DNA of 64,000 nt from Dyadobacter fermentans DSM 18053 (GCF_000023125.1 NC_013037.1:434001-498000), one strand, 5' to 3'; positions 28,101 to 36,811 are shown, counted from the stretch's first letter. Made by a program: numbers and translations. Notes: a model not told the origin generated them from the sequence alone.

Positions 28101-30422
28101 TCAAATGCCATTTAGCTCGGCTTCGGTGAATGCTTTTTCGCGGCCGGTGAGTTTGGTGCGTACTTTGGTCACTTCCTCGGTGGTTACGCGGTCGGCATTG
28201 TTGCGCCAGGAGCGGCGGATGAAGCTTAGCAGCTGTGCAATGTCTTCGTTCGGCATGTCTTTATCGTAGCCGATGCCGGGCATATCGCCGCTTACTTCGG
28301 GTGTTTGATATACGTGGCCGTTCACTTTTACAGGCCCGGTGAGACCGAAAAGGACAATCGAAATGAGTCTTTCCTTGCTTCCCGTGACCCATTCCGACTG
28401 GTTCAACGGTGGCGCGAGCGATTTCACACCACCGCCATCGGCCCCGTGGCAGGTTTGGCAAACGGAGGTAAACAATGCTTCGCCTTTGGGAAATTCCTTT
28501 TTCAGCATCTCGGGGTTCCGGTTGCCTTGCGCAGTGCGAACGGCCGTGACCACGCGGGTGAGCTGCTTGTTGAGCACCGCGTTCGGATCGGAAACGGAGC
28601 TGGCAATGGCCGATTGGAACATTTCTTCCTGATCCTGCAAGTTGCTGATGATCGCGTCGGACACGTACCGGTTGTTAGGATATTTGCCCGCCAGCTTGTT
28701 CAGCAGGCCCCTTGAAAGATTTTGATCGAATTTGTCAATGCTCTTGGCCAGCAATGCAATGTAAGGGGCCGCCAGCGTGTCGCCGGAGTCGGCAATGCCG
28801 TCGAATACGGTCGCGAACTGCTGATAGGAAGTGGGCGTGATTACCGCCGCCGATGCGTAAAGTCCTTGTGCACGGAACGTCCAGTTCGACTGCCTGATCC
28901 AGCTCAATGCCTCTTCCGGTTTCAGCGAATTCAGCCCTTCGAGCGTCCACAGTGCGTGGACCGCCAGCAACGGGTTGGCCGTTTGCTTAATGGCTTCGCG
29001 GAGTGCGGGCACGGTTTGGTTGTACTTACCGTCGATCAGTTTTTGCTGTGCACGGTCGCGGACCCAGCCGTTCGGGTGGCCGAGCAGCTTCACCAGCTCC
29101 TGCGCGCCGTCGGGCACGGTTACCGGCTTGGCTTTGGCACCTTTTGGGACAATCTTATAAATGCGGCCTGCCGAAAGCGGCTGCGTGAGGTCGCGCTTGC
29201 CGATCTGGTCTTTCAGGTAAGGCGTGAGGTAAGTTTTGTGCTGGATAATGCCGCGGTACATGTCGAGTACGATCAGGCTGCCGTCGGGGGCATTATACAG
29301 GCTCACCGGCCGGAAGCGCTCGTCGGTGCTGGCGAGGAATTCCTTGCCTTTGTACGCGATATCGCCTTTCACGACATATCCATTCTCATTCAGGACATTG
29401 CGTTTGATGAGGTTGGCGGAAGGCTCCGGCACGAATGCGTTGAAATCGAAGTTTTTGCCGAACAGGTCGCCGCGGTAGATCACCGGACCGGCCGCCGCTG
29501 TGAACTCGTTCAGGCGCAGGCTGTCGTCGAGGACGTTTTTCATGTACCCGCGGTTCACGCCGGGGGTGGGGTGGAGCGGGTAGACCTTATTGTTGGCCAC
29601 CGATTTTTCGTTGTAACCCGCCACGCCGCGCTGGTTCTTGTTCCAGGCACCCAAACCGGCCGGAAGATAATCGCCGAGCAGGTTTTGGGAATTGTTGTTA
29701 TAATACAACCGTCCGTAATTGTCCTGGCAAATACCCCATTGGCCCCTGAAATGCGTGTGCTCGATGACCCATTTGCCACCGATCCGACGATAGCGCTTAT
29801 CGGATTTGGCATTGTAAATCCAGTTATCCATCGCGCGCAGCAGGCCGTTGGGCTGGTGCTCCACATTACCGCCCTCGGTATATTTCGGATCTACCAGCGT
29901 TTTCTTCACTACCTGGTCGTTTTTCAGTTCATAGAACCACAGGTTGGTAGGTTCCGCCACGAGAATGCCGTTGTCGATCAGGCAGATCGCGCGCGGCAGC
30001 ACGAGCGAGTCGATCACCACTTTGCGGTCGTCGTACACGCCGTCCTTATTTTTATCATCGAGGATTACGATGTTCCCGTTGGGAATATCCTCGCCGGTGC
30101 CAACGGTGTCGGGCATGTAACCTACCATTTCCACCACCCACATGCGGGCCTTGTCGTCGAACTGCATGGCCACCGGTGCGCTCACGAGCGGCTCGGATGC
30201 GATGAGTTTTGCTTCAAAACCATCTTCGATCACCATCTTGCCGATCGTTTCGGAAGCGGGTATGAATGGCGATTTGCCGGGTACCTGGGCAGGTTTTTCT
30301 TCTTTCGCCACCGTCGAAGTGGTGGAAGATGCGGTTTGCTGGGTGGTTTGCTTGTTGGTTTTACAATACACCAACAGAGACGAAACCGCCAGGATCAAGA
30401 GGGGATAACGGTACTTCTTCAT
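28101..30422 (-). CDS. PVC-type heme-binding lipoprotein dehydrogenase (DUF7133-like) with C-terminal cytochrome c
   Basis: A 773-residue membrane-anchored periplasmic protein. The lipobox LLVYC gives C20, followed by a Thr/Ser-rich linker (about 22-45). Residues about 55-440 look like a sugar-dehydrogenase-type beta-propeller (FEAKLIASEPLVSAPVAM; IVILDDKNKDGVYD). Residues about 440-630 are HEAT-like helical repeats. The C-terminus is a cytochrome c domain with CQTCH (655-659) and the probable Met ligand M714 (SGDMPGI). Such proteins are abundant in Planctomycetes, Verrucomicrobia and Cytophagales and are thought to oxidise sugars or alcohols; the substrate is not known. It is 48 bp downstream of the MFS gene on the same strand. 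Confidence 0.85.
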   Translation of the reverse strand: MKKYRYPLLILAVSSLLVYCKTNKQTTQQTASSTTSTVAKEEKPAQVPGKSPFIPASETIGKMVIEDGFEAKLIASEPLVSAPVAMQFDDKARMWVVEMVGYMPDTVGTGEDIPNGNIVILDDKNKDGVYDDRKVVIDSLVLPRAICLIDNGILVAEPTNLWFYELKNDQVVKKTLVDPKYTEGGNVEHQPNGLLRAMDNWIYNAKSDKRYRRIGGKWVIEHTHFRGQWGICQDNYGRLYYNNNSQNLLGDYLPAGLGAWNKNQRGVAGYNEKSVANNKVYPLHPTPGVNRGYMKNVLDDSLRLNEFTAAAGPVIYRGDLFGKNFDFNAFVPEPSANLIKRNVLNENGYVVKGDIAYKGKEFLASTDERFRPVSLYNAPDGSLIVLDMYRGIIQHKTYLTPYLKDQIGKRDLTQPLSAGRIYKIVPKGAKAKPVTVPDGAQELVKLLGHPNGWVRDRAQQKLIDGKYNQTVPALREAIKQTANPLLAVHALWTLEGLNSLKPEEALSWIRQSNWTFRAQGLYASAAVITPTSYQQFATVFDGIADSGDTLAAPYIALLAKSIDKFDQNLSRGLLNKLAGKYPNNRYVSDAIISNLQDQEEMFQSAIASSVSDPNAVLNKQLTRVVTAVRTAQGNRNPEMLKKEFPKGEALFTSVCQTCHGADGGGVKSLAPPLNQSEWVTGSKERLISIVLFGLTGPVKVNGHVYQTPEVSGDMPGIGYDKDMPNEDIAQLLSFIRRSWRNNADRVTTEEVTKVRTKLTGREKAFTEAELNGI

Positions 30423-30470
30423 TAGAATGCTATGCTAGCAATATTTACAGCTAAGGTGATTTTGGGTCGA

Positions 30471-31769
30471 TCAGTTGTTTAACGCTTCTTCGACCGGTTT
30501 CATTTTGGATGTCAGGAAATGGATGATCAGCCAGGCGATAATGTAGGCCAATCCGCAGATAATGAACAGGATATTGTAACCCGCTCCAATACTCCCGGCC
30601 GATTTGTAATAATCGAGCAATGCACCTACCAGGAGCGGGAAGAACGTAGAGCCCAGCGAGCCGGCCATCCCGCCGATCCCTACTACCGAGCTTACCGCAC
30701 GTTTTGGGAAAATATCGGAAACGATGGTAAAAATGTTGGCACTCCAAGCCTGGTGCGCAGCGGTGGCGATGGCGATGATCGCTACCACTGTCCAGATGTC
30801 CGTCGCAAACTGCGCCAGGATAATCGGCATCACCGCGAATGCAACCACGAGCAGGGTGGTTTTACGTGCTCTGAGTGGCGCCCAGCCTTTTTTGATCAGG
30901 TAGGACGACAGGTAGCCGCCGCCAATGCTGCCGAATGTAGTGGCCGTGTAAACGATCGCCAGGTGGAGGCTCGGCTTTTTAAGGTCGAGATCGAATGTGG
31001 TGGCGAAGTAGGAGGGCAGCCAGAACAGGAAGAACCACCAAACGGGGTCGGTGAGGAACTTGCCGACGATGAATACCCAGGTTTGCGGCAATGTAATGAG
31101 CTTGGTCCAGTGAATGGGTTTCTGGCCTTCGCCGTCACCTGCCTCGTTATCGCTGTGAATGAATGCATATTCCTCGGCAGTTACCTTTTTGTGGCGCGAC
31201 GGGATTTCGTACATGACCCACCAGAATATCAGCCAGATAAAGCCCAGCGCACCGGTGATCAGGAACGCGCCCTGCCAGCCGTAACTGCTCAGCAGCCAGG
31301 GAACGAGAATGGGCGCCGCCACGGCACCGATACTCGTGCCGGAGTTGAAAATACCGGTCGCGAGTGCCCGTTCGCGCTTAGGGAACCATTCGGCCGTTGC
31401 CTTTACAGCCGCCGGAAAGTTACCTGCCTCGCCAAGGCCAAGCACCGCGCGCACCGCGCCGAAGCCGAAGGTGCTTTTCACAAATGCGTGCGCCACGGCG
31501 GCAACGCTCCATATCACGATGGAAACGGCATAGCCCAGTTTTGAGCCGATTTTATCGATGATGTTACCGAAGACGATGTAACCGGCCGCATAGCAGGCTG
31601 CGAATACCATTACGATGTTCGCATAGTCGGTTTCGCTCCAATTGAATTCTGTTTCGAGAGTGGGTTTCAGCAATCCAAGAATCTGCCTGTCGATGTAGTT
31701 GATGGTGGTTGCAAAGAAGAGTAACGCGCAAATAACCCAGCGATAGTTGCCAATATTGGTTTGTTTCAT
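30471..31769 (-). CDS. MFS transporter, ACS family (hexuronate/ExuT-like)
   Basis: A 432-residue permease with about twelve membrane helices. Family signatures are visible near the N-terminus: TINYIDRQILGLLKP after TM1, the helix 2-3 loop NIIDKIGSKLGYA and the ACS-type GLGEAGNFPAAVKATAEWFP. These match hexuronate or sugar-acid:H+ symporters. The downstream gene on the same strand is a periplasmic heme dehydrogenase, separated by 48 bp, suggesting that an oxidised sugar or sugar acid made outside is taken up here. The substrate is inferred from family similarity only. Confidence 0.88.
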   Translation of the reverse strand: MKQTNIGNYRWVICALLFFATTINYIDRQILGLLKPTLETEFNWSETDYANIVMVFAACYAAGYIVFGNIIDKIGSKLGYAVSIVIWSVAAVAHAFVKSTFGFGAVRAVLGLGEAGNFPAAVKATAEWFPKRERALATGIFNSGTSIGAVAAPILVPWLLSSYGWQGAFLITGALGFIWLIFWWVMYEIPSRHKKVTAEEYAFIHSDNEAGDGEGQKPIHWTKLITLPQTWVFIVGKFLTDPVWWFFLFWLPSYFATTFDLDLKKPSLHLAIVYTATTFGSIGGGYLSSYLIKKGWAPLRARKTTLLVVAFAVMPIILAQFATDIWTVVAIIAIATAAHQAWSANIFTIVSDIFPKRAVSSVVGIGGMAGSLGSTFFPLLVGALLDYYKSAGSIGAGYNILFIICGLAYIIAWLIIHFLTSKMKPVEEALNN

Positions 31770-31886
31770 GGTGGGAGAATACTGATTTCTTGGATTCAGG
31801 AATTGATAAAAATACGTCTGTCTGGGAATAAGACTGCATTTCCGCCATTCTACCCCTTAATGTATTTGCAAAAGACTTTAACAAAA

Positions 31887-31915
31887 GAATCCCGCACCGG
31901 GCAGGCGCGGGATTC
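31887..31915 (-). terminator. Terminator-like hairpin downstream of surE
   Basis: Arms GAATCCCGC (31887-31895) and GCGGGATTC (31907-31915) with an 11-nt loop. On the minus strand the hairpin is followed by a U-rich stretch (plus-strand A-rich 31869-31886). It lies 70 bp beyond the surE stop at 31985. A smaller GCCGG/CCGGC hairpin is at about 31942-31956. The rest of the 31770-31984 gap has no gene. Confidence 0.5.
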
Positions 31916-31984
31916 GGAATGGTGTGGTAGGGGACGTTTCCCGCCGGTTTCTCCGGCGATTGGATGCGCCCGTCTGCGCCGGGC

Positions 31985-32719
31985 CTAGGTAATCGGGTAG
32001 GCGAGCTGCGCTTTCACCAGTTCGGCCTCGTTGGTCAGGTCGAGGCGGAGCGGGGTGATGGACACGAAGTTGTTTTCGATCGCCCAGCGGTCGGTGCCTT
32101 CTTCTGCCGGTTCGAGCGGCACGACGGTGAACCAGTAGTGCTTGCGGCCCATCGGGTCGAGGGCCGGGACAATGTTATTGTCGTAAAGCCGAACCGACTG
32201 CCGCGTCCAGCGCACGCCTTTCGGGCTGTGCGGAAAATTCACATTCACCAGGTTCAGGTGCGGGTTCTTGAACAGCAGGTCCAGTGCCTTTTCCACAAAT
32301 GGGTCGAGTTTCTCAAAATCGGGCTCAACGTCCGTAGGGGTACTCAATGCAATGCCTTTAATGCCGAACAAAACGGCCTGCTTGGCTGCGGCCAGTGTGC
32401 CCGAATGCCACATCGCATTCCCCAGGTTTGGCCCCAGGTTGATCCCCGAGAGCACCACATCGGGCTTGTCCCAGAGGTGTTGTCCGAGCGCCACGCAGTC
32501 GGCGGGCGTACCGTTTACACGGTAGGCGTCGATGCCCTCGAACTCGATGGGCGATTTTTTGTAGGACAGCGGCCTGGAAGCCGTAATGGCATGACCCATA
32601 GAGGATTGTTCCACATCGGGTGCCACAATTTTCACTTCTCCGAACCGCGCCGCGATTTTGGCGAGCGCTGCAATGCCCGGGCTGTATATTCCATCATCGT
32701 TCGTTACCAGGATTCTCAT
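31985..32719 (-). CDS. surE: 5'/3'-nucleotidase SurE
   Basis: A 244-residue SurE nucleotidase. The ATG at 32719 gives the invariant start MRILVTNDDG with metal ligands D8 and D9; a much longer frame upstream runs through the divergent lipid-kinase gene and is not real. Further family blocks are APDVEQSSMGHAIT (S39/S40), GTPADCV and SGINLGPNLG. It removes phosphate from nucleoside 5'- and 3'-monophosphates and short polyphosphates in the cytoplasm. It is divergent from the lipid kinase gene with 85 bp between the start codons. Confidence 0.95.
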   Translation of the reverse strand: MRILVTNDDGIYSPGIAALAKIAARFGEVKIVAPDVEQSSMGHAITASRPLSYKKSPIEFEGIDAYRVNGTPADCVALGQHLWDKPDVVLSGINLGPNLGNAMWHSGTLAAAKQAVLFGIKGIALSTPTDVEPDFEKLDPFVEKALDLLFKNPHLNLVNVNFPHSPKGVRWTRQSVRLYDNNIVPALDPMGRKHYWFTVVPLEPAEEGTDRWAIENNFVSITPLRLDLTNEAELVKAQLAYPIT

Positions 32720-32804
32720 AACGTATAGCGTTTTCAGGTGTGCATTAATAAAATTGTGCCTGGTATGTTTTTTATAAAAAGCTGGATTAACTACACATCC
32801 TGCT

Positions 32805-33707
32805 ATGAAACGGACAACCCTTTTGCACAACCCCACAGCCGGGGATAACGATTTTTCGAAAAAAGAGCTGCTGAAAATCATAAAAAAAGAAGGTTTCGAA
32901 TGTGAGTACGCCTCCGTGAAGGAGGAAGGCTGGGATGAATTCGAAGAGAAAACCGACTTTTTGATCATCGCGGGCGGGGACGGCACCGTACGGCGCGCGG
33001 CCAAGGCCCTGATGCAGCGCAAGCGGCTCGACAAGCAATTTCCGCTCGCGTTGCTGCCGCACGGCACGGCCAACAACATTGCTACCGCCTTGCAGATCGA
33101 GGGGCATCCCAAAGACATTATCCCGCATTGGCATCACTATAAGCTGCAACCTTTCGACATCGGCCGCGTGCACGGCGTGCGCGACGATCTGTTTTTCCTC
33201 GAAGCATTTGGCTACGGCATTTTTCCACGGCTGATGAAGGTGATGGATAAAATCGAAGGGGATATCGGCGACACCGCGGAAGAAAAGCTGAAAGCGGCGC
33301 GGGCCGTGCTGCTGGAAATCGTGCAAACCTACGAGGCCCGGCCATGCACGATCGTGGCCGACGGCGTGGAGCATTCGGGCAATTATATTATGGTGGAAGT
33401 TATGAATATCCGCTCCATCGGGCCTAACCTCGTGCTCGCCGGCACGGCCGACCCCGGCGACGGCTGCCTGGATGTGGTGATGGTTTCCGAAGCGAGCCGC
33501 AATAAATTCGAGTCGTTCCTGCTCAGCCGCATTAATGACGAGGACAAGGAGTTCAGCTTCTCCACCATCCGGGCCAAAAAAGTGAAGATATTCTGGGACG
33601 GTAAGGACGCACACGCCGACGACGAGCGGTTGAAACTGGAAAAGCCCGTCGAAGTGGAAATCGAGGTGCTGCCCGATATGCTCCAATTCATGATCACCGA
33701 ATCCTGA
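32805..33707 (+). CDS. Diacylglycerol/lipid kinase family protein (YegS/DgkB-like)
   Basis: A 300-residue kinase of the DAGK catalytic family. It starts MKRTTLLHNPTAG, with nucleotide-binding GGDGT at 57-61 and LPHGTANN at 84-91; the C-terminal beta domain contains ADPGDGCLDVVMV. Family members phosphorylate diacylglycerol, sphingosine or similar lipids with ATP on the inner face of the membrane. No neighbouring lipid genes define the substrate. The gene is divergent from surE and followed after 110 bp by the ferredoxin reductase operon, which has its own promoter region. Confidence 0.88.
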   Translation: MKRTTLLHNPTAGDNDFSKKELLKIIKKEGFECEYASVKEEGWDEFEEKTDFLIIAGGDGTVRRAAKALMQRKRLDKQFPLALLPHGTANNIATALQIEGHPKDIIPHWHHYKLQPFDIGRVHGVRDDLFFLEAFGYGIFPRLMKVMDKIEGDIGDTAEEKLKAARAVLLEIVQTYEARPCTIVADGVEHSGNYIMVEVMNIRSIGPNLVLAGTADPGDGCLDVVMVSEASRNKFESFLLSRINDEDKEFSFSTIRAKKVKIFWDGKDAHADDERLKLEKPVEVEIEVLPDMLQFMITES

Positions 33708-33713
33708 CATTAT

Positions 33714-33737
33714 AACTTTTGGTTATAGCAGATAACC
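33714..33737. promoter_or_regulatory. Overlapping small inverted repeats upstream of the ferredoxin-reductase promoter
   Basis: Within 24 bp, TATAAC (33714-33719) can pair with GTTATA (33722-33727), and GGTTAT (33721-33726) can pair with ATAACC (33732-33737). The alternative pairings share the middle arm. It lies 7-30 bp after the lipid kinase stop and just ahead of the likely -33 region. It could be a weak terminator of the kinase gene or an operator for the next promoter. Confidence 0.35.
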
Positions 33738-33744
33738 TATTGTG

Positions 33745-33777
33745 ATTGGCGTGCGATGTGAATGACTAGTACTTTTG
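33745..33777 (+). promoter_or_regulatory. Probable promoter of the ferredoxin reductase-ferredoxin operon
   Basis: The octamer TACTTTTG at 33770-33777 matches the Bacteroidota -7 consensus TAnnTTTG. An ATTG at 33745-33748 lies 21 bp upstream, close to the expected -33 TTTG position. Transcription would begin near 33784, giving a leader of about 35 nt before the ATG at 33818. The box sits inside a large inverted repeat (33754-33813). Confidence 0.5.
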
Positions 33778-33813
33778 GAACATCAAAGTATTCCAAAGTT
33801 CTCATTCACATCG
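33754..33813. promoter_or_regulatory. Nested inverted repeat (putative operator) around the promoter
   Basis: Perfect 12-bp arms CGATGTGAATGA (33754-33765) and TCATTCACATCG (33802-33813) lie in inverted orientation, 36 bp apart. Between them a second repeat pairs TTTGGAA (33774-33780) with TTCCAAA (33791-33797). The whole element straddles the -7 box and likely start site and ends 4 bp before the ATG. A binding site for a dimeric or looping repressor is the simplest reading; an RNA hairpin is less likely because the left arm lies upstream of the expected transcription start. Confidence 0.6.
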
Positions 33814-33817
33814 TTTT

Positions 33818-34822
33818 ATGATCCATACAGACATTTGCATAATCGGCGCCGGGCCCGTTGGCCTGTTCGCCGTCTTCGAGGCCGGACTGCTCAAAATGCG
33901 TTGCCACCTTATCGACGCGCTGCCGGTAGTAGGCGGCCAGCTTGCCGAGATTTATCCTCAAAAGCCCATTTACGACATTCCCGGCGCCCCGGCCATTATC
34001 GCCGAAGACCTCGTGAACAACCTCATGAGGCAGATCGAGGAGTTCAAACCCGGTTTTACATTGGGCGAAAGGGTAGAAGCGCTGGAAAAGCAGGACGACG
34101 GCAGCTTCATCGTCCGCACCAATGAAGGCACCGGCGTGCATTGCCAGGTAGTGGTGATCGCAGCCGGACTGGGCAGCTTCGAGCCGCGGAAGCCGGCGGT
34201 GGAGCAGCTGGAATATTTCGAAGGCAAGGGCGTGCATTATATGGTTAAAAAGCCCGAGCAGTTCCGCAACCGGAAAGTAGTACTGGCTGGCGGCGGTGAC
34301 TCCGCACTCGACTGGACGATCTTCCTTGCCGACGTGGCCGAACGCGTCACGCTCGTGCACCGCGGCGATACATTCCGCGGCGCGCCCGATTCCGCCGAAA
34401 AAGTGTACGAACTGGCCGGAAAAGGTAAAATTGACCTTATCCTGCAATCCCAGGTGAACAAACTCGGCGGAAATGGCGTGCTCAAAGAAGTATCCGTGCT
34501 AGGGAATGACAAATCGCTCATCACCATTCCTACCGACGATTTCATCCCGCTTTTCGGCCTGAGCCCAAAGCTAGGACCCATTGCCGACTGGAACCTGGGC
34601 GTCGAAAAATCGGCGGTGGTGGTCGACACATTCGATTACTCTACAAACGTCGAACGCATTTACGCCATTGGCGACATCAACACTTACCCGGGTAAGCTGA
34701 AACTCATTTTATGCGGTTTCCACGAAGCGGCCATCATGATGCAAAGCGCATTCAAGTACGTTTACCCCGACCAGAAACTAAGCTTCAAATACACCACGGT
34801 TAACGGTGTTAATCCATTTTAG
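33818..34822 (+). CDS. Ferredoxin-NADP+ reductase, thioredoxin-reductase-like type (YumC-like)
   Basis: A 334-residue flavoprotein with FAD-binding GAGPVG near the start (IIGAGPVGLFAVFEAG), NAD(P)-binding GGGDSALDW in the middle and the C-terminal FAD motif YAIGDINTYPGKLKLI. There is no CxxC pair, which separates it from thioredoxin reductase and places it with bacterial type 2 ferredoxin-NADP+ reductases. It is directly followed, 2 bp after its stop, by a [2Fe-2S] ferredoxin gene, its obvious partner. The pair moves electrons between NADPH and ferredoxin-dependent reactions such as Fe-S cluster assembly or redox enzymes. Control is probably through the inverted repeat just upstream. Confidence 0.9.
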   Translation: MIHTDICIIGAGPVGLFAVFEAGLLKMRCHLIDALPVVGGQLAEIYPQKPIYDIPGAPAIIAEDLVNNLMRQIEEFKPGFTLGERVEALEKQDDGSFIVRTNEGTGVHCQVVVIAAGLGSFEPRKPAVEQLEYFEGKGVHYMVKKPEQFRNRKVVLAGGGDSALDWTIFLADVAERVTLVHRGDTFRGAPDSAEKVYELAGKGKIDLILQSQVNKLGGNGVLKEVSVLGNDKSLITIPTDDFIPLFGLSPKLGPIADWNLGVEKSAVVVDTFDYSTNVERIYAIGDINTYPGKLKLILCGFHEAAIMMQSAFKYVYPDQKLSFKYTTVNGVNPF

Positions 34823-34824
34823 TC

Positions 34825-35148
34825 ATGATCAATATATTCATAGAGAACGACTTAGGGGAGCGTCAGGCCCTGGAAGTGCCCACCGATATGGGCTTTAACC
34901 TGATGGAACTCCTGAAAGCATACGAATACGACATCCAGGCCACCTGCGGCGGAATGGCATTGTGCGCTACCTGCCACATTGAAGTGCTCGAAGGCAAGGA
35001 AAACCTGCCCGAATCGAACGACCAGGAACTCGACACGCTCGATACGCTGCCGAATGCCGACGCTAACAGCAGGCTTTCGTGCCAGCTCCGGCCGTCGCCG
35101 GCCATGGACGGCCTGGTATTTCGCCTGAAAGCCTTGCAGGAAGCTTGA
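34825..35148 (+). CDS. [2Fe-2S] ferredoxin, adrenodoxin/Fdx type
   Basis: A 107-residue ferredoxin. Cluster ligands are C41, C47, C50 (CGGMALCATC) and C86 (RLSCQLRP), spaced as in adrenodoxin-type vertebrate and bacterial Fdx proteins. The gene begins 2 bp after the reductase stop, so the two are co-translated. It is a soluble cytoplasmic electron carrier. A strong terminator follows at 35184, which makes this a complete two-gene operon. Confidence 0.93.
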   Translation: MINIFIENDLGERQALEVPTDMGFNLMELLKAYEYDIQATCGGMALCATCHIEVLEGKENLPESNDQELDTLDTLPNADANSRLSCQLRPSPAMDGLVFRLKALQEA

Positions 35149-35183
35149 ATTAAGGTTATTAGAATTTTGGAATAATAGTACAT

Positions 35184-35220
35184 AAACCTTCGCTGGTATG
35201 CAGCGGAGGTTTTTTGTTTT
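35184..35220 (+). terminator. Rho-independent terminator of the ferredoxin operon
   Basis: A 12-bp stem pairs 35184-35195 with 35201-35212 (one G-U pair), with a 5-nt loop GTATG, followed by TTTTTTGTTTT. It begins 35 bp after the ferredoxin stop. The same stretch may also stop the convergent SGNH hydrolase transcript, whose stop codon is at 35222. Confidence 0.8.
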
Positions 35221-35221
35221 G

Positions 35222-35923
35222 CTAAAACAGCTGCCTCACCCTCGGAAGGGCTTCATTCACCCATAGCCGGTACATTTTGCCCGAGAAATGCAGCTGGTCG
35301 CTCGCAATCATCGTAGGGTCGTTGAGTGCTTTGCGGGATATTGGTGTAATGTCGATGAAAACGATTTTGAGTTTCTGGCATTCCTCCTTCGCAATGGCGT
35401 TGAAGCTGTCGATTTCGGCGGCTATGTGCTCACGGTTGCCTTCGCCGATGGCGGTAACGCCCCAATCGGGAATGGATAGCACGAATAAATTACCGGCATC
35501 GTCGCCGGCGTACGCAATCGCCTGCTGCAAAAGCTGTCGGAATTCGATCCGGTATTCTTCCTTATTTCTGCCCTGGTACTGGTTATTTACGCCGATAAGC
35601 AACGACACAAGGTCGAACGTGCCGGTGGGAGGGCTCTGTTCTAATGCGTCGAGCAAGTTGCGCGTGGTCCAGCCCGTGCGGGCGACGATCTTCGGCGTGG
35701 CCACTGGCTTGCCCGCTTTTTTGAGTTCGTCTGCCAATATCACAGGCCACCGCTCGTCGGGCGCCACACTCTGCCCGATCGTATAGGAATCGCCCAGGGC
35801 CAGGTATTGCGGCTTGCCCGATTCTTCAATCGGGTCAGTGCCGGCGGGAGCCGATGGTCCGGGGCTTTGTGTGCCGCCGCAAGCCAGCATGCAAAGCAGG
35901 ATTGCTATTTGATATACTTTCAT
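35222..35923 (-). CDS. SGNH/GDSL-family hydrolase lipoprotein
   Basis: A 233-residue lipoprotein esterase; the ATG at 35923 gives MKVYQIAILLCMLACGGTQ, with lipid-modified C15. The SGNH blocks are clear: GDSY with nucleophile S46, the glycine block, GVNNQYQGR with the oxyanion Asn, and DQLHFSG with D209 and H212. It probably hydrolyses an ester (acyl or acetyl group) in the periplasm or at the cell surface. The substrate is unknown. It stands alone, convergent with the ferredoxin operon. Confidence 0.88.
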   Translation of the reverse strand: MKVYQIAILLCMLACGGTQSPGPSAPAGTDPIEESGKPQYLALGDSYTIGQSVAPDERWPVILADELKKAGKPVATPKIVARTGWTTRNLLDALEQSPPTGTFDLVSLLIGVNNQYQGRNKEEYRIEFRQLLQQAIAYAGDDAGNLFVLSIPDWGVTAIGEGNREHIAAEIDSFNAIAKEECQKLKIVFIDITPISRKALNDPTMIASDQLHFSGKMYRLWVNEALPRVRQLF

Positions 35924-35977
35924 GCCCTTATATACTGTTTTGCTGCCCATTTCGGATTGAAAAGTCGGCCGTCCGGG

Positions 35978-36811
35978 CTATGCCATTACGGCAATCAGGT
36001 TTAATGTAACGCCTGCAAGTTCTTTATTCCCAGTGATCTGTAATTTTGATAATGCGTCGTTTGGTTTAATGGCTTTTGTGAAAAGCTTCCAGGCGGTATC
36101 GGCGTCGAGCGTTACCGATGCTTCGGGGACGGTGCTGCATGCGTCGCTGATGGTCCAGCCATCGTTCGTTTTAACCAAAAACCATTCGAAAACTTCATTC
36201 AGCCGGATCGCAATGCGTACGGACGTGCCCGTTTCCGCCTGGGTATGCTGGTACGTGTGTGGAAGCCCGCGCACGAAGGTTTCGATGAGCGGCCGCAAGA
36301 AACGCGGCGTCATAATACGGTTTTGCAATTCGGGCCTGCCCGTTGCTTCGCGTATTTGTTGCTGATGATGCCATTTTTCCGTGTATTCGCGGGCAATGTG
36401 AAACCAGTTTTTGGAAACGCTTTCGCCAGCCCAGGAAACGGAAAAGACCGCGTCGGCATTCAGGTCCTGCTCCTGCATGATGGCTGCGTATTGTTTCCCG
36501 GTGCTTTCCAGCAGATCGGTGAGCAGCGCGGGGCTGATGCGTTTCGAGGCATTTACCCATTCAGCATTCAAATGGTTGAGATAACTTACCAGATCGTCGT
36601 AACCATTGATCGCGCGGTCGGGCGCGGTGAAGTGGCCGTCGCGGTATATGGAAATGGCGCGGATATTGCCGTCGAGCAGATGTGCAGCCACGTCGCGGAC
36701 TTTCCAGAGCTTTGCAACGGTTGGCTTTTCCCACTCTTCCGGCGTGAGCGACCGGAGCAGGGTAATGAGATGTTCGTCGAGGTCTGCGAAGAGGTGAGCG
36801 GTGTGGATCAT
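35978..36811 (-). CDS. Maleylpyruvate isomerase N-terminal / DinB-like protein
   Basis: A 277-residue cytoplasmic protein. Residues about 5-165 match the mycothiol-dependent maleylpyruvate isomerase N-terminal (DinB-like) four-helix fold, with putative metal ligands in VRDVAAHLLDGN and YTEKWHHQQQIREA. A smaller C-terminal domain with a sterol-carrier-like look follows (about 190-277). Many members have no known substrate, and Bacteroidota use thiols other than mycothiol, so the reaction is open. It lies 54 bp upstream of the SGNH hydrolase on the same strand and could be cotranscribed with it. Confidence 0.75.
   Translation of the reverse strand: MIHTAHLFADLDEHLITLLRSLTPEEWEKPTVAKLWKVRDVAAHLLDGNIRAISIYRDGHFTAPDRAINGYDDLVSYLNHLNAEWVNASKRISPALLTDLLESTGKQYAAIMQEQDLNADAVFSVSWAGESVSKNWFHIAREYTEKWHHQQQIREATGRPELQNRIMTPRFLRPLIETFVRGLPHTYQHTQAETGTSVRIAIRLNEVFEWFLVKTNDGWTISDACSTVPEASVTLDADTAWKLFTKAIKPNDALSKLQITGNKELAGVTLNLIAVMA

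Noticed and set aside
28722..30425. 567-residue plus-strand ORF
   Set aside because: It is antisense to the heme lipoprotein, with no recognisable domain, and the sense gene has clear family motifs.
32720..33118. Long N-terminal extension of SurE
   Set aside because: It is antisense to the lipid kinase gene. SurE proteins begin at MRILVTNDDG.
33754..33813. Riboswitch or RNA leader hairpin
   Set aside because: The left arm lies upstream of the predicted transcription start, so the full hairpin would not be in the RNA. An operator fits better, though a different start site would reopen this.
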